Positions 1 to 5,517 of a stretch of DNA of 6,907 nt are shown in pieces; position 1 is the stretch's first letter; each line of letters begins with the position of its first letter. The position numbers and the translations under genes were made by a program. The notes beneath the pieces were generated by a model. That model worked only from the letters and a program-made list of their open reading frames with translations. It did no database searches and was not told where the DNA came from. The stretch is from Clostridia bacterium. GTDB lineage: Bacteria; Bacillota; Clostridia; Oscillospirales; Acutalibacteraceae. The stretch covers positions 1-6,907 of the forward strand of contig JAFWRV010000358.1 in NCBI GenBank assembly GCA_017519685.1, written 5' to 3'.

Positions 1-232
1 AGAAAAGATAAAGCTTAACCAGTCTGATAACGGATTTCTTAACAATGGCGGCTCTGTGTTCCGGGTCTGCGTTGATTCTCGAAAACAAAAGGAACGATGA
101 AATCATAAAGTACGCGGGAACTGCAATTCTCAGCCACGGGTACAGAATCATCGGAAAAATCTCCGCATGAATCGCCACGATAAAAAATGATAATATATAT
201 TTTGTCAGGTCCAGGATGTCATATTTTTTCAT
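1..232 (-). CDS. Acyltransferase 3 family membrane protein, N-terminal fragment
   Basis: This is a 5'-partial gene read leftwards: ATG at 232-230, then 77 open codons to the window edge. I translated it by hand. The product begins MKKYDILDLTKYILSFFIVA, followed by a conserved-looking His (residue 22, in IVAIHA). A second hydrophobic stretch at about residues 36-52 reads LRIAVPAYFMISSFLLF. Acyltransferase 3 proteins (OafA/OatA/WecH-like) carry this pattern: a first helix ending in the catalytic-region His, then R-I-A-x-P-x-F-F-x-x-S-G-x-x-L. Here Ser-Ser replaces the usual Ser-Gly. Family members are multi-pass membrane enzymes that O-acylate surface polysaccharide, peptidoglycan or other acceptors; the acceptor here cannot be told. 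No clear Shine-Dalgarno precedes the ATG (GTACTTATT lies directly upstream), but an in-frame TAG further upstream and the hydrophobic start support this start. It is divergent from the GH31 gene. The family call is fairly sure, given only the first fifth or so of a typical protein. Confidence 0.8.
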   Translation of the reverse strand, partial: MKKYDILDLTKYILSFFIVAIHAEIFPMILYPWLRIAVPAYFMISSFLLFSRINADPEHRAAIVKKSVIRLVKLYLF

Positions 233-280
233 AATAAGTACCGTATGCAGATTTGTTGAAAATAAACACTATAATATCAT

Positions 281-309
281 ATTATATATAATTATCTCTG
301 ATTAATCAA
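281..309 (-). promoter_or_regulatory. Sigma-A-like promoter for the acyltransferase gene
   Basis: On the minus strand, TTGATT (309-304) and a perfect TATAAT (286-281) are separated by exactly 17 bases. The predicted start of transcription is near 274, giving a leader of about 42 bases before the ATG at 232. A 10-bp palindrome (299-308) overlaps the -35 box and a 7-1-7 inverted repeat (271-285) overlaps the -10 box and start site. The region is very AT-rich, so a TATAAT match alone means little, but the spacing and the gene downstream favour a real promoter. Confidence 0.6.
299..308. promoter_or_regulatory. Palindrome TGATTAATCA, possible operator
   Basis: This is a perfect 10-bp palindrome overlapping the -35 box of the minus-strand promoter. 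A binding protein here would block the acyltransferase promoter. Its TGATT half-site recurs in the inverted repeat 314-328. No regulator gene is in the window, so the role is inferred from position and symmetry alone. Confidence 0.35.
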
Positions 310-313
310 TAGC

Positions 314-328
314 AAAATCATTGATTTT
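314..328. promoter_or_regulatory. Inverted repeat AAAATCA-T-TGATTTT, possible operator
   Basis: This is a perfect 7-bp inverted repeat around one central T, just upstream of the minus-strand -35 box and about 30 bases upstream of the GH31 -10 box. It shares the TGATT/AATCA half-site with the palindrome at 299-308, with centres about 17.5 bases apart, not quite two helical turns. It lies between two divergent promoters and could serve both. Confidence 0.3.
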
Positions 329-356
329 TCCGCGTCTGTACTTTTGTTAATCCGTG

Positions 357-365
357 TGATATAAT
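357..365 (+). promoter_or_regulatory. Extended -10 promoter for the GH31 gene
   Basis: TG (357-358), one base, then a perfect TATAAT (360-365) forms an extended -10 element. At the usual 17-base spacing (337-342) there is no good -35 box, which extended -10 promoters tolerate and which often goes with activator control. The predicted start is near 372, giving a leader of about 23 bases before the ATG at 395. Confidence 0.6.
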
Positions 366-377
366 AAATCGATTTAT
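364..377. promoter_or_regulatory. 14-bp palindrome over the GH31 transcription start, possible operator
   Basis: ATAAATCGATTTAT is a perfect 14-bp palindrome centred between 370 and 371. It overlaps the last bases of the -10 box and the predicted start site, a classic position for a repressor of a sugar-use gene. It is AT-rich, so chance symmetry is possible. It does not match the usual catabolite-repression (cre) consensus. Confidence 0.4.
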
Positions 378-394
378 GAAAAGGCGGTAATAAC

Positions 395-2347
395 ATGAAT
401 AATACTGATATAACGGGCGGAAGAATTCTGTTTCGGCGCAGTGAGGACCTTGTAAGGATTACTCCCTGCGGAAAAAACGCGATTCGTTTTGAGGCGTTTC
501 CGGGCGGAAAAGCGATTGATGAGAATTACACGCTGATGCCGTGCGAGCGCGGATGCGAAATAACGGACAGCGAAAAAAGCGTCACGATGACCGTTGACGG
601 TTTATCCGTCAGACTTGAGCGCAGCGGAAAGGTGACGTTTTATAAAAACGGACGGGTTATCCTTGAGGAAAAGCCGGAGCTTACGTTTGAGAGCGGATTC
701 CGTCATTATGAAAAAGTCAGGGATGACACCTATTATCTGAGAGTAACATTCAAAGCGGATGAAAGCGAGCGCTTCTACGGCCTCGGCCATGAGGCGAGCG
801 GACATTTTGACCTGAAGGGCTGCTCCTTTGATTTAAGGCAGGTAAACGCGAAATGCACCGTTCCGTTTGTTTATTCTTCGCTCGGTTACGGATTTTTATG
901 GAACAATCCCGCAGTCGGGAACGTTGAGCTTTCGGGCAACCGTACCCGTTGGAGCGCTTACGCCTCAAAAAAGATTGACTATGTCGTAATCGGCGGCTCT
1001 CCCCGTGAGGTGAGCGAAACTCTTGCGGACCTTACGGGTCACGCTCCCGTTATGCCGGACTGGGCGACGGGTTTCTGGCAGAGCCGTCTGAGATATGAAA
1101 CGCAGGAGGAGCTGCTTGAGGTCGCGCGCCGATATCACAGGGAAAACATTCCTCTGAGCGTTATTGTCTGCGATTACTTTCACTGGACGGAGCAGGGGGA
1201 TTACAGATTTGACCCCGTTTACTGGCCGGATGTGAAAGCGATGGCGGATGAACTGCATGAAATGAATATCAGACTCGCGGTATCTGTCTGGCCGACAATC
1301 AATGAAAACAGCGTGAACTACGATTATATGCTTAAAAACGGTATGCTTATCGATACCGTTGAAGGCAGCAACAGGGTGTTTGATTTTTACGGACCTCAGG
1401 CGGAAATCGATGTCACAAATCCCGCAACGCGCGAATTTGTTTTTTCCGAGATAAAGAAGAACTATATTGATAAAGGCGTTGACTTGCTGTGGTTTGACGA
1501 GGCGGAGCCCGAAATCCATCCCGAGAATTTCGGCAACCTTGTTTTCAGTATCGGCAGGGGCGATGAGGTCGGTCTGATTTATCCCTACTATTATTCAATG
1601 ATGGCTTATGAGGGGATGAAATCTATAAGCGGCGAAGAACCCGTAACACTTACAAGGTGCGCCTATCCCGGCAGTCAGAAATTCGGCTCCCTGGTCTGGA
1701 GCGGAGACATCCCGTCAACCTTCGAGTCCCTTGCCGACCAGGTCAAGGCGGGGCTGAATATGTCGCTTTGCGGAATTCCCTGGTGGAATACCGATATAGG
1801 CGGATTTTACGGCGGCGACACAATGAGCGAGGAATTCCGCGAGCTTATAGTCCGCTGGTTCCAGTACGGAGTTTTTTCGCCCGTTATGCGCCTTCACGGC
1901 TCTCGAAACAGAATCGGGGCAATAAAGCGCAATGTGAAAGAACCGAGCGGAGCGCCGAATGAAATCTGGAGCTTCGGCGATGAAAATTATGAAATCCTGA
2001 AGGACCTTATTCTTCTGCGCGAAAGACTCAGACCTTATATAGGCAGGAGCATGAAAATCGCGTCCGAAAAAGGAATACCCGTTATGCGGCCCGTGTTCTT
2101 CGATTATCCGGAGGATGAAAACTGCTATTCGCTCGGCGAGGAATACATGTTCGGCGACGATATATTATTCGCTCCGGTTGTGCATAAGGGACAGACCGTC
2201 AAGCGCGTTTATCTGCCGGAGGGCGAATGGATTCTCACAAAAAGCGGTGAAACATACACTAAAGGATTCTGTGAAATCAATGTGAAGTTAAACGAATTTG
2301 CCGCCTTTGTGAGAAAAGGCGCCGGGGTACTCAAATGCTTTGAATAA
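395..2347 (+). CDS. Glycoside hydrolase family 31 (alpha-xylosidase / alpha-glucosidase type)
   Basis: This is a complete 650-residue GH31 enzyme, a retaining alpha-glycosidase that removes terminal alpha-linked sugars. The start has a good ribosome site (AAGGCGG at 381-387, 7 bases before ATG). Residues ~1-220 are the N-terminal beta-sandwich, with FYGLGHEASG near its end. The TIM barrel (~225-560) carries the predicted nucleophile Asp368 (LLWFDEAEPE), acid/base Asp438 (VWSGDIPSTFE), the substrate-site run IPWWNTDIGGF (Trp463 to Gly470) and RLHGSR with His501. The C-terminal beta domains follow (MFGDDILFAPVV). No signal peptide is present, so it should act in the cytosol on imported oligosaccharides. 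The WFDEAEPE/WSGD motif style resembles the alpha-xylosidase-like branch, but it lacks the PA14 insert of some xyloglucan enzymes. Substrate is therefore open: xylosides, glucosides and other alpha-linked sugars are all possible. It stands alone on its transcript and ends at a strong terminator. Confidence 0.95.
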   Translation: MNNTDITGGRILFRRSEDLVRITPCGKNAIRFEAFPGGKAIDENYTLMPCERGCEITDSEKSVTMTVDGLSVRLERSGKVTFYKNGRVILEEKPELTFESGFRHYEKVRDDTYYLRVTFKADESERFYGLGHEASGHFDLKGCSFDLRQVNAKCTVPFVYSSLGYGFLWNNPAVGNVELSGNRTRWSAYASKKIDYVVIGGSPREVSETLADLTGHAPVMPDWATGFWQSRLRYETQEELLEVARRYHRENIPLSVIVCDYFHWTEQGDYRFDPVYWPDVKAMADELHEMNIRLAVSVWPTINENSVNYDYMLKNGMLIDTVEGSNRVFDFYGPQAEIDVTNPATREFVFSEIKKNYIDKGVDLLWFDEAEPEIHPENFGNLVFSIGRGDEVGLIYPYYYSMMAYEGMKSISGEEPVTLTRCAYPGSQKFGSLVWSGDIPSTFESLADQVKAGLNMSLCGIPWWNTDIGGFYGGDTMSEEFRELIVRWFQYGVFSPVMRLHGSRNRIGAIKRNVKEPSGAPNEIWSFGDENYEILKDLILLRERLRPYIGRSMKIASEKGIPVMRPVFFDYPEDENCYSLGEEYMFGDDILFAPVVHKGQTVKRVYLPEGEWILTKSGETYTKGFCEINVKLNEFAAFVRKGAGVLKCFE

Positions 2348-2351
2348 GATG

Positions 2352-2384
2352 AAAAACAGCGGCATGCAAAATGCCGCTGTTTTT
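2352..2384. terminator. Bidirectional rho-independent terminator
   Basis: A perfect 14-bp stem (2352-2365 with 2371-2384) encloses a 5-base loop GCAAA. The GC-rich core is flanked by an A-run on the left and a T-run on the right, so it makes a terminator in either direction. It starts 4 bases after the GH31 stop codon and ends 9 bases beyond the stop of the leftward gene at 2394, serving both converging genes. Confidence 0.93.
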
Positions 2385-2393
2385 ATGTGAAAT

Positions 2394-3626
2394 TCAGTTT
2401 TCAAATCCCTTTTTGACCGCGTAATATGAGGGCTTCGGCTCGCCGTGACCGTCAATGAGTCCCCAGCCGGTTTCAACGGGGCATGTTTCCTGCCCGCAGA
2501 CATAGCATTTCTCACTGTCTTTCCAGCAATAGACAACGGCGCCGACAAGGTAATCGAGATTGCGCAGTTTGGGTATGAGGTCGGAATAGAACTTCGCCTG
2601 CCCCTCGGGTGTGTGTTCATAGCCGTTAAGCTTGCAGTCGGCGGGAAGGGCGCAGTAGAAATGATTGGTGTATTCGCCGTTGAATATCATTTCCCCGTAT
2701 TCCTCGTTTGAAGCGTCGGGATAGAGCTCTCTCATTTCTGCGCCGATTCTCTCGGGCAGCTTGTCAATGAAATTATCCATATCCGCTATCGCTTCTTCTT
2801 TGGAATTATAGCCGTATGACCTGAGAACTTCCGCTTTTTCTTCCTCTGTCAGCGCTTTTCCGTATCCGATATAGCCGAATTCACAGAGTATCAGCGGTTT
2901 TTGAGTGACCATGCGGATTAAACCGAGAAGCACCTGATAGAGATTGATGTCGTGTATGAATTCCTCGAAGCATCCGAAATAAGCGTCAAGCCCCACATAG
3001 TCAAGATAGTCGTTGTATTTCAGCATACGGAGAGCCGCCTCGGGGCTGGCTATGTTATAGCCGATAATAATATCGGTATCGCGGGTTTCCTCATACATTG
3101 CCTGCGCCTGCATACCGATAAAATCGACGGCTTCTTTAATCGTCAGAGGAAGCGTGAAACGGTCAACGCCGACTTCGTTTGAAATCTGGAAAGCGCCCGC
3201 GATTCCTTTAAGGTCATTGACATAGAACCGGGCAACCTCCTGAATTTTTTCCTTTGACTCCGGATCGCGCGGGTCGAGCCCGTTGCGTATATAGTCATCG
3301 GGAGTGGGAGTGACCGCGAACACCTTTATTCCGTGATCGGCATAGTCCTGCATTTCCGCTTTGCAATACTGATAATACCAATCAAGGTTACCGTCGGCGT
3401 CAAACGGAAAAGGAATGTCCAGCCTTGTCCAGCCGATGTGGGCTTCGGACAGAAGGTCATACTGCTGTTCGGTGTGACAGACTCCTTTGATGAAGCCGTC
3501 GGTCTTTTCGAGAACGGTCCTGACCTGAGGGTCGATTTTCGCTGCCGGATGAAAAGACATCCACATATTAAGCGGCACAATGATGCTCAGGAGTACAGAC
3601 AGAAAACGGTTCAGAAAAGGGCTCAT
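2394..3626 (-). CDS. Secreted or membrane-anchored TIM-barrel glycoside hydrolase-like protein (GH-A clan type)
   Basis: This 410-residue protein starts at 3626 with a very strong ribosome site (AAGGAGG, complement of 3634-3640, 7-base gap). Residues ~7-25 are hydrophobic (FLSVLLSIIVPLNMW) and act as signal peptide or membrane anchor; there is no lipobox Cys. The rest fits a clan GH-A barrel: WTRLDIPFPFD (early strand), GIKVFAVTPTP, FQISNEVG with candidate acid/base Glu151 after Asn150, YVGLDAYF, PLILCEFGY with candidate nucleophile Glu249, and a C-terminal VVYCWKD followed by GWGLIDGHGEPKPSYY. Asn-Glu on strand 4 and Glu on strand 7 is the clan hallmark (GH5, GH39 and relatives). I cannot place it in a numbered family. 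Four Cys (367, 374, 377, 382) cluster near the C-terminus and could form disulfides or a metal site. It converges on GH31 and is divergent from the flavoprotein gene. Activity on an extracellular polysaccharide is inferred, not shown. Confidence 0.85.
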   Translation of the reverse strand: MSPFLNRFLSVLLSIIVPLNMWMSFHPAAKIDPQVRTVLEKTDGFIKGVCHTEQQYDLLSEAHIGWTRLDIPFPFDADGNLDWYYQYCKAEMQDYADHGIKVFAVTPTPDDYIRNGLDPRDPESKEKIQEVARFYVNDLKGIAGAFQISNEVGVDRFTLPLTIKEAVDFIGMQAQAMYEETRDTDIIIGYNIASPEAALRMLKYNDYLDYVGLDAYFGCFEEFIHDINLYQVLLGLIRMVTQKPLILCEFGYIGYGKALTEEEKAEVLRSYGYNSKEEAIADMDNFIDKLPERIGAEMRELYPDASNEEYGEMIFNGEYTNHFYCALPADCKLNGYEHTPEGQAKFYSDLIPKLRNLDYLVGAVVYCWKDSEKCYVCGQETCPVETGWGLIDGHGEPKPSYYAVKKGFEN

Positions 3627-3655
3627 ATTATTCCCTCCTTATTTTTGTGCTTTTC

Positions 3656-3684
3656 AGTATATCTCATATTTCTCAGGCCTGCAA
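3656..3684 (-). promoter_or_regulatory. Sigma-A-like promoter for the GH-A protein gene
   Basis: On the minus strand, TTGCAG (3684-3679) and TATACT (3661-3656) are separated by 17 bases. Transcription should start near 3649, about 23 bases before the ATG and just ahead of the AAGGAGG ribosome site. Both boxes differ from consensus in few bases, so this is one of the better promoter calls in the window. Confidence 0.7.
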
Positions 3685-3720
3685 GAGGAATATAATAATA
3701 TTTTATTAAAAACGGTTTAT

Positions 3721-3738
3721 CGGGAAAAAATCTTCCCG
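3721..3738. promoter_or_regulatory. Inverted repeat CGGGAA-N6-TTCCCG between divergent promoters
   Basis: This is a perfect 6-bp inverted repeat with a 6-base spacer, ending 5 bases before the TTGACA box of the flavoprotein promoter. The nearest gene to its left is transcribed leftwards, away from this site, so it does not look like a terminator. An operator or activator site for one or both divergent genes is possible. Confidence 0.3.
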
Positions 3739-3743
3739 GCAAG

Positions 3744-3773
3744 TTGACAAGAAGCTCGCCGCCGTGTTATTGT
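3744..3773 (+). promoter_or_regulatory. Promoter for the flavoprotein gene
   Basis: There is a perfect TTGACA (3744-3749). Downstream lies TATTGT (3768-3773) at 18-base spacing, preceded by TG plus one base (3765-3767), the extended -10 form. TTATTG at 17 bases is an alternative reading. The start would fall near 3780, about 39 bases before the ATG. Confidence 0.6.
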
Positions 3774-3818
3774 TTAAATCAGTAAAACATAATACTGCAT
3801 CGCAGAAAGGGAGACAAA

Positions 3819-4457
3819 ATGAAAGTTCTTATTATTAACGGCTCGCCCCATAAAAACGGAAACACCGCCATCGCTCTGGGCGAGATGGTGAAGGAGTTTG
3901 AAAAAGAGGGAGTCGAAACAGATATTCTTCACATCGGGAACAAGGTCATCAGAGGATGCGTCGCCTGCGGCTCGTGCGGCAGCACGGGGAAATGCGTCTT
4001 TGACGATGAGGTGAATAAAACTGCCGAGCTGCTCGCGCAGGCGGACGGTCTCGTTGTCGGAACGCCTGTTTATTACGCCTCGGCGAACGCGACTGTCGTG
4101 GCGCTTCTCGACCGCCTGTTTTTCAGCAATCACGCCGATAAAACGATGAAGGTCGGCGCCTGCGTGGCTGTCGCGAGGCGTGGCGGACTTTCGGCAACCT
4201 TTGACGAAATCAACAAATATTTCACCATTTCGGGAATGCCGGTGGCGTCGAGCCGTTACTGGAACAGCGTTCACGGCCGCGAGCCCGGAGAAGCGGCTTA
4301 TGACGCCGAAGGACTGTTCACCGTGCGCGTGCTTGCGAGAAATATGATTTTCCTGATGAAGAGTATCGCTCTCGGAAAAGAAAAATACGGTCTTCCGGAA
4401 CAGGAAGAACACGCGTGGACTCATTTTATCCGTGACGACTTAAAAAAGGGTGAATAA
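3819..4457 (+). CDS. Flavodoxin-fold NAD(P)H-dependent FMN oxidoreductase, iron-sulfur flavoprotein-like
   Basis: This is a 212-residue protein with ribosome site AAGGGAG (3807-3813) 5 bases before ATG. The N-terminus MKVLIINGSPHKNGNT is the FMN phosphate-binding loop of the NADPH-dependent FMN reductase/flavodoxin_2 group. Cys47, Cys50, Cys53 and Cys59 form a C-x2-C-x2-C-x5-C motif followed by DDE. As I recall, the archaeal iron-sulfur flavoprotein Isf binds a 4Fe-4S cluster with the same spacing, but many relatives with similar Cys are not proven to carry a cluster. ADGLVVGTPVYYASANA (~75-91) is the usual flavin-contacting segment, followed by ALLDRLFF and GACVAVARRGG. Length is normal. It is cytosolic and probably moves electrons from NAD(P)H to quinones, metals or other acceptors; the partner is unknown. 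It is a single-gene unit, divergent from the GH-A gene and convergent with the phosphoesterase. Confidence 0.9.
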   Translation: MKVLIINGSPHKNGNTAIALGEMVKEFEKEGVETDILHIGNKVIRGCVACGSCGSTGKCVFDDEVNKTAELLAQADGLVVGTPVYYASANATVVALLDRLFFSNHADKTMKVGACVAVARRGGLSATFDEINKYFTISGMPVASSRYWNSVHGREPGEAAYDAEGLFTVRVLARNMIFLMKSIALGKEKYGLPEQEEHAWTHFIRDDLKKGE

Positions 4458-4474
4458 ATAACGTAATATAAACA

Positions 4475-4502
4475 GACATCCTCCGCTTCGGCGGAGGATG
4501 TC
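4475..4502. terminator. Shared TTCG-loop hairpin terminator
   Basis: A perfect 12-bp stem (4475-4486 with 4491-4502) is closed by the very stable loop TTCG in a C(TTCG)G context on the plus strand (CGAA on the minus). It lies 17 bases after the flavoprotein stop and 28 bases beyond the stop of the leftward phosphoesterase gene. The T-tracts are weak on both sides (GTCTTTAT rightwards, TGTTTATATTA leftwards), so termination may be partial, or the hairpin may mainly stabilise the 3' ends. Confidence 0.8.
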
Positions 4503-4530
4503 GTCTTTATCGGATGTTATATTTTTGTCA

Positions 4531-5496
4531 TTATCTCGGTATTATTACTTTCGCGCCGGGAACGGATTCGTCAACATATATGCCCTTTCCGTGAAGACGC
4601 GCCCTGAGCTCGATTCTGTCCTCATAGAGAAAAATCACATATCCCTGGGAGTTTTCGCTGAAATCCCCGTGGTTGACAACTCCGACAGTCGGGAGCGAGA
4701 GCGCCTTGAAACAGCCGCAGTCCTCATAGTTATAACGGCTGATTCCGTAATGAAGGTGGCCGGTAATGAAAATAACATTGTTATGACGCTCGAAAATTCC
4801 GAGAAGCTTGTCATTCTGCCAGCCGACCGTGCCGCGCCAGTTGCCCTTGCCGAGCCAGGTCAAAGGAAGTCCGTTGGTGTTTTTCAGAGTCTGATGATTG
4901 AAAACGAAGGCGGGCTGACCTTTCTTTTCGGCATCGGAAATCTCTCTGTCAAGCCAGGCGAGCTGACGGCTGTTGAGATAAGCGCCCTCGAAGGTCGCGG
5001 CGTCTGTTCCCATCATAATGAACTTGCATCCGTTCATATCGCGGGAGAACCAGTATCTTTCGTCGCTGCCCGTTACGCCGTTTCTGACGCTTCTGACAAA
5101 GCTGTTGAATTTTCTGAGCTGCTTGTGATATCCGCGCATACGCACATCGTGATTTCCGGGAACGGCGAAAAACGTGCTGAATTTATCCGAAACGGAGTTG
5201 AGAAGCTCCGCGGTCATTTCATATTCGCATTCTCTGCCGAATTCCGTGACATCGCCGAGGATGATAAGCGAATCAAGCGTTCCCCGTGTGTTGCCTATAT
5301 CGCGGCAGGCGGCTGAAAGACGCGCCGTGCGAAGCGGTGAAAGAGAAGAAATCTGAGGGTCGCCCCAGACGGCAAAAACCGCGAGGGCATTTTCATCGCG
5401 CTCTATCGGAGTGCCGGCGTCGGGCTCCTCAACGCTTACGGCGGAAAACGCCGTGCGCATGATTTTGCCGGAATATCTGTCAAGAAGGTTGCCCAT
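4531..5496 (-). CDS. Calcineurin-like metallophosphoesterase
   Basis: This is a 321-residue protein; the start at 5496 has ribosome site GGAAGGGG (5510-5503) with a 6-base gap. It shows the metallophosphoesterase motifs in order: VWGDPQIS (Asp46, Gln48), ILGDVTEFG (Asp82), PGNHD (Asn115, His116, Asp117), FNHQ (His201) and TGHLH (His247, His249). These residues normally bind two metal ions and catalyse phosphoester hydrolysis. The usual D-x-H first motif is D-x-Q here, a variant also known in the CPPED1-like branch. No signal peptide or membrane segment is visible, so it is probably cytosolic; the ~40 residues before the first strand look unstructured. The substrate is unknown: cyclic nucleotides, phosphoproteins and phospholipids are all possible. 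It follows the lipoprotein gene by 21 bases and is likely its operon partner. Confidence 0.93.
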   Translation of the reverse strand: MGNLLDRYSGKIMRTAFSAVSVEEPDAGTPIERDENALAVFAVWGDPQISSLSPLRTARLSAACRDIGNTRGTLDSLIILGDVTEFGRECEYEMTAELLNSVSDKFSTFFAVPGNHDVRMRGYHKQLRKFNSFVRSVRNGVTGSDERYWFSRDMNGCKFIMMGTDAATFEGAYLNSRQLAWLDREISDAEKKGQPAFVFNHQTLKNTNGLPLTWLGKGNWRGTVGWQNDKLLGIFERHNNVIFITGHLHYGISRYNYEDCGCFKALSLPTVGVVNHGDFSENSQGYVIFLYEDRIELRARLHGKGIYVDESVPGAKVIIPR

Positions 5497-5517
5497 AATA
5501 TACCCCTTCCGAAATGC

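Noticed and set aside
344..349. TTGTTA as -35 box for the GH31 promoter
   Set aside because: It is only 10 bases from the TATAAT at 360-365, too close for sigma-A; the extended -10 TG motif is a better explanation.
965..1519. 184-codon open frame on the minus strand inside the GH31 gene
   Set aside because: It is antisense to the GH31 catalytic domain, including the nucleophile motif, has no recognisable domain and no ribosome site; the plus-strand frame is clearly the real one.
3774..4424. 216-codon minus-strand frame opposite the flavoprotein gene
   Set aside because: The plus strand encodes a full flavodoxin-fold protein with promoter and ribosome site; the antisense product is His/Arg-rich with no motif.
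4498..5316. 272-codon plus-strand frame opposite the phosphoesterase gene
   Set aside because: All five metallophosphoesterase motifs are on the minus strand in this span; the plus-strand frame starts inside the TTCG hairpin and has no ribosome site.
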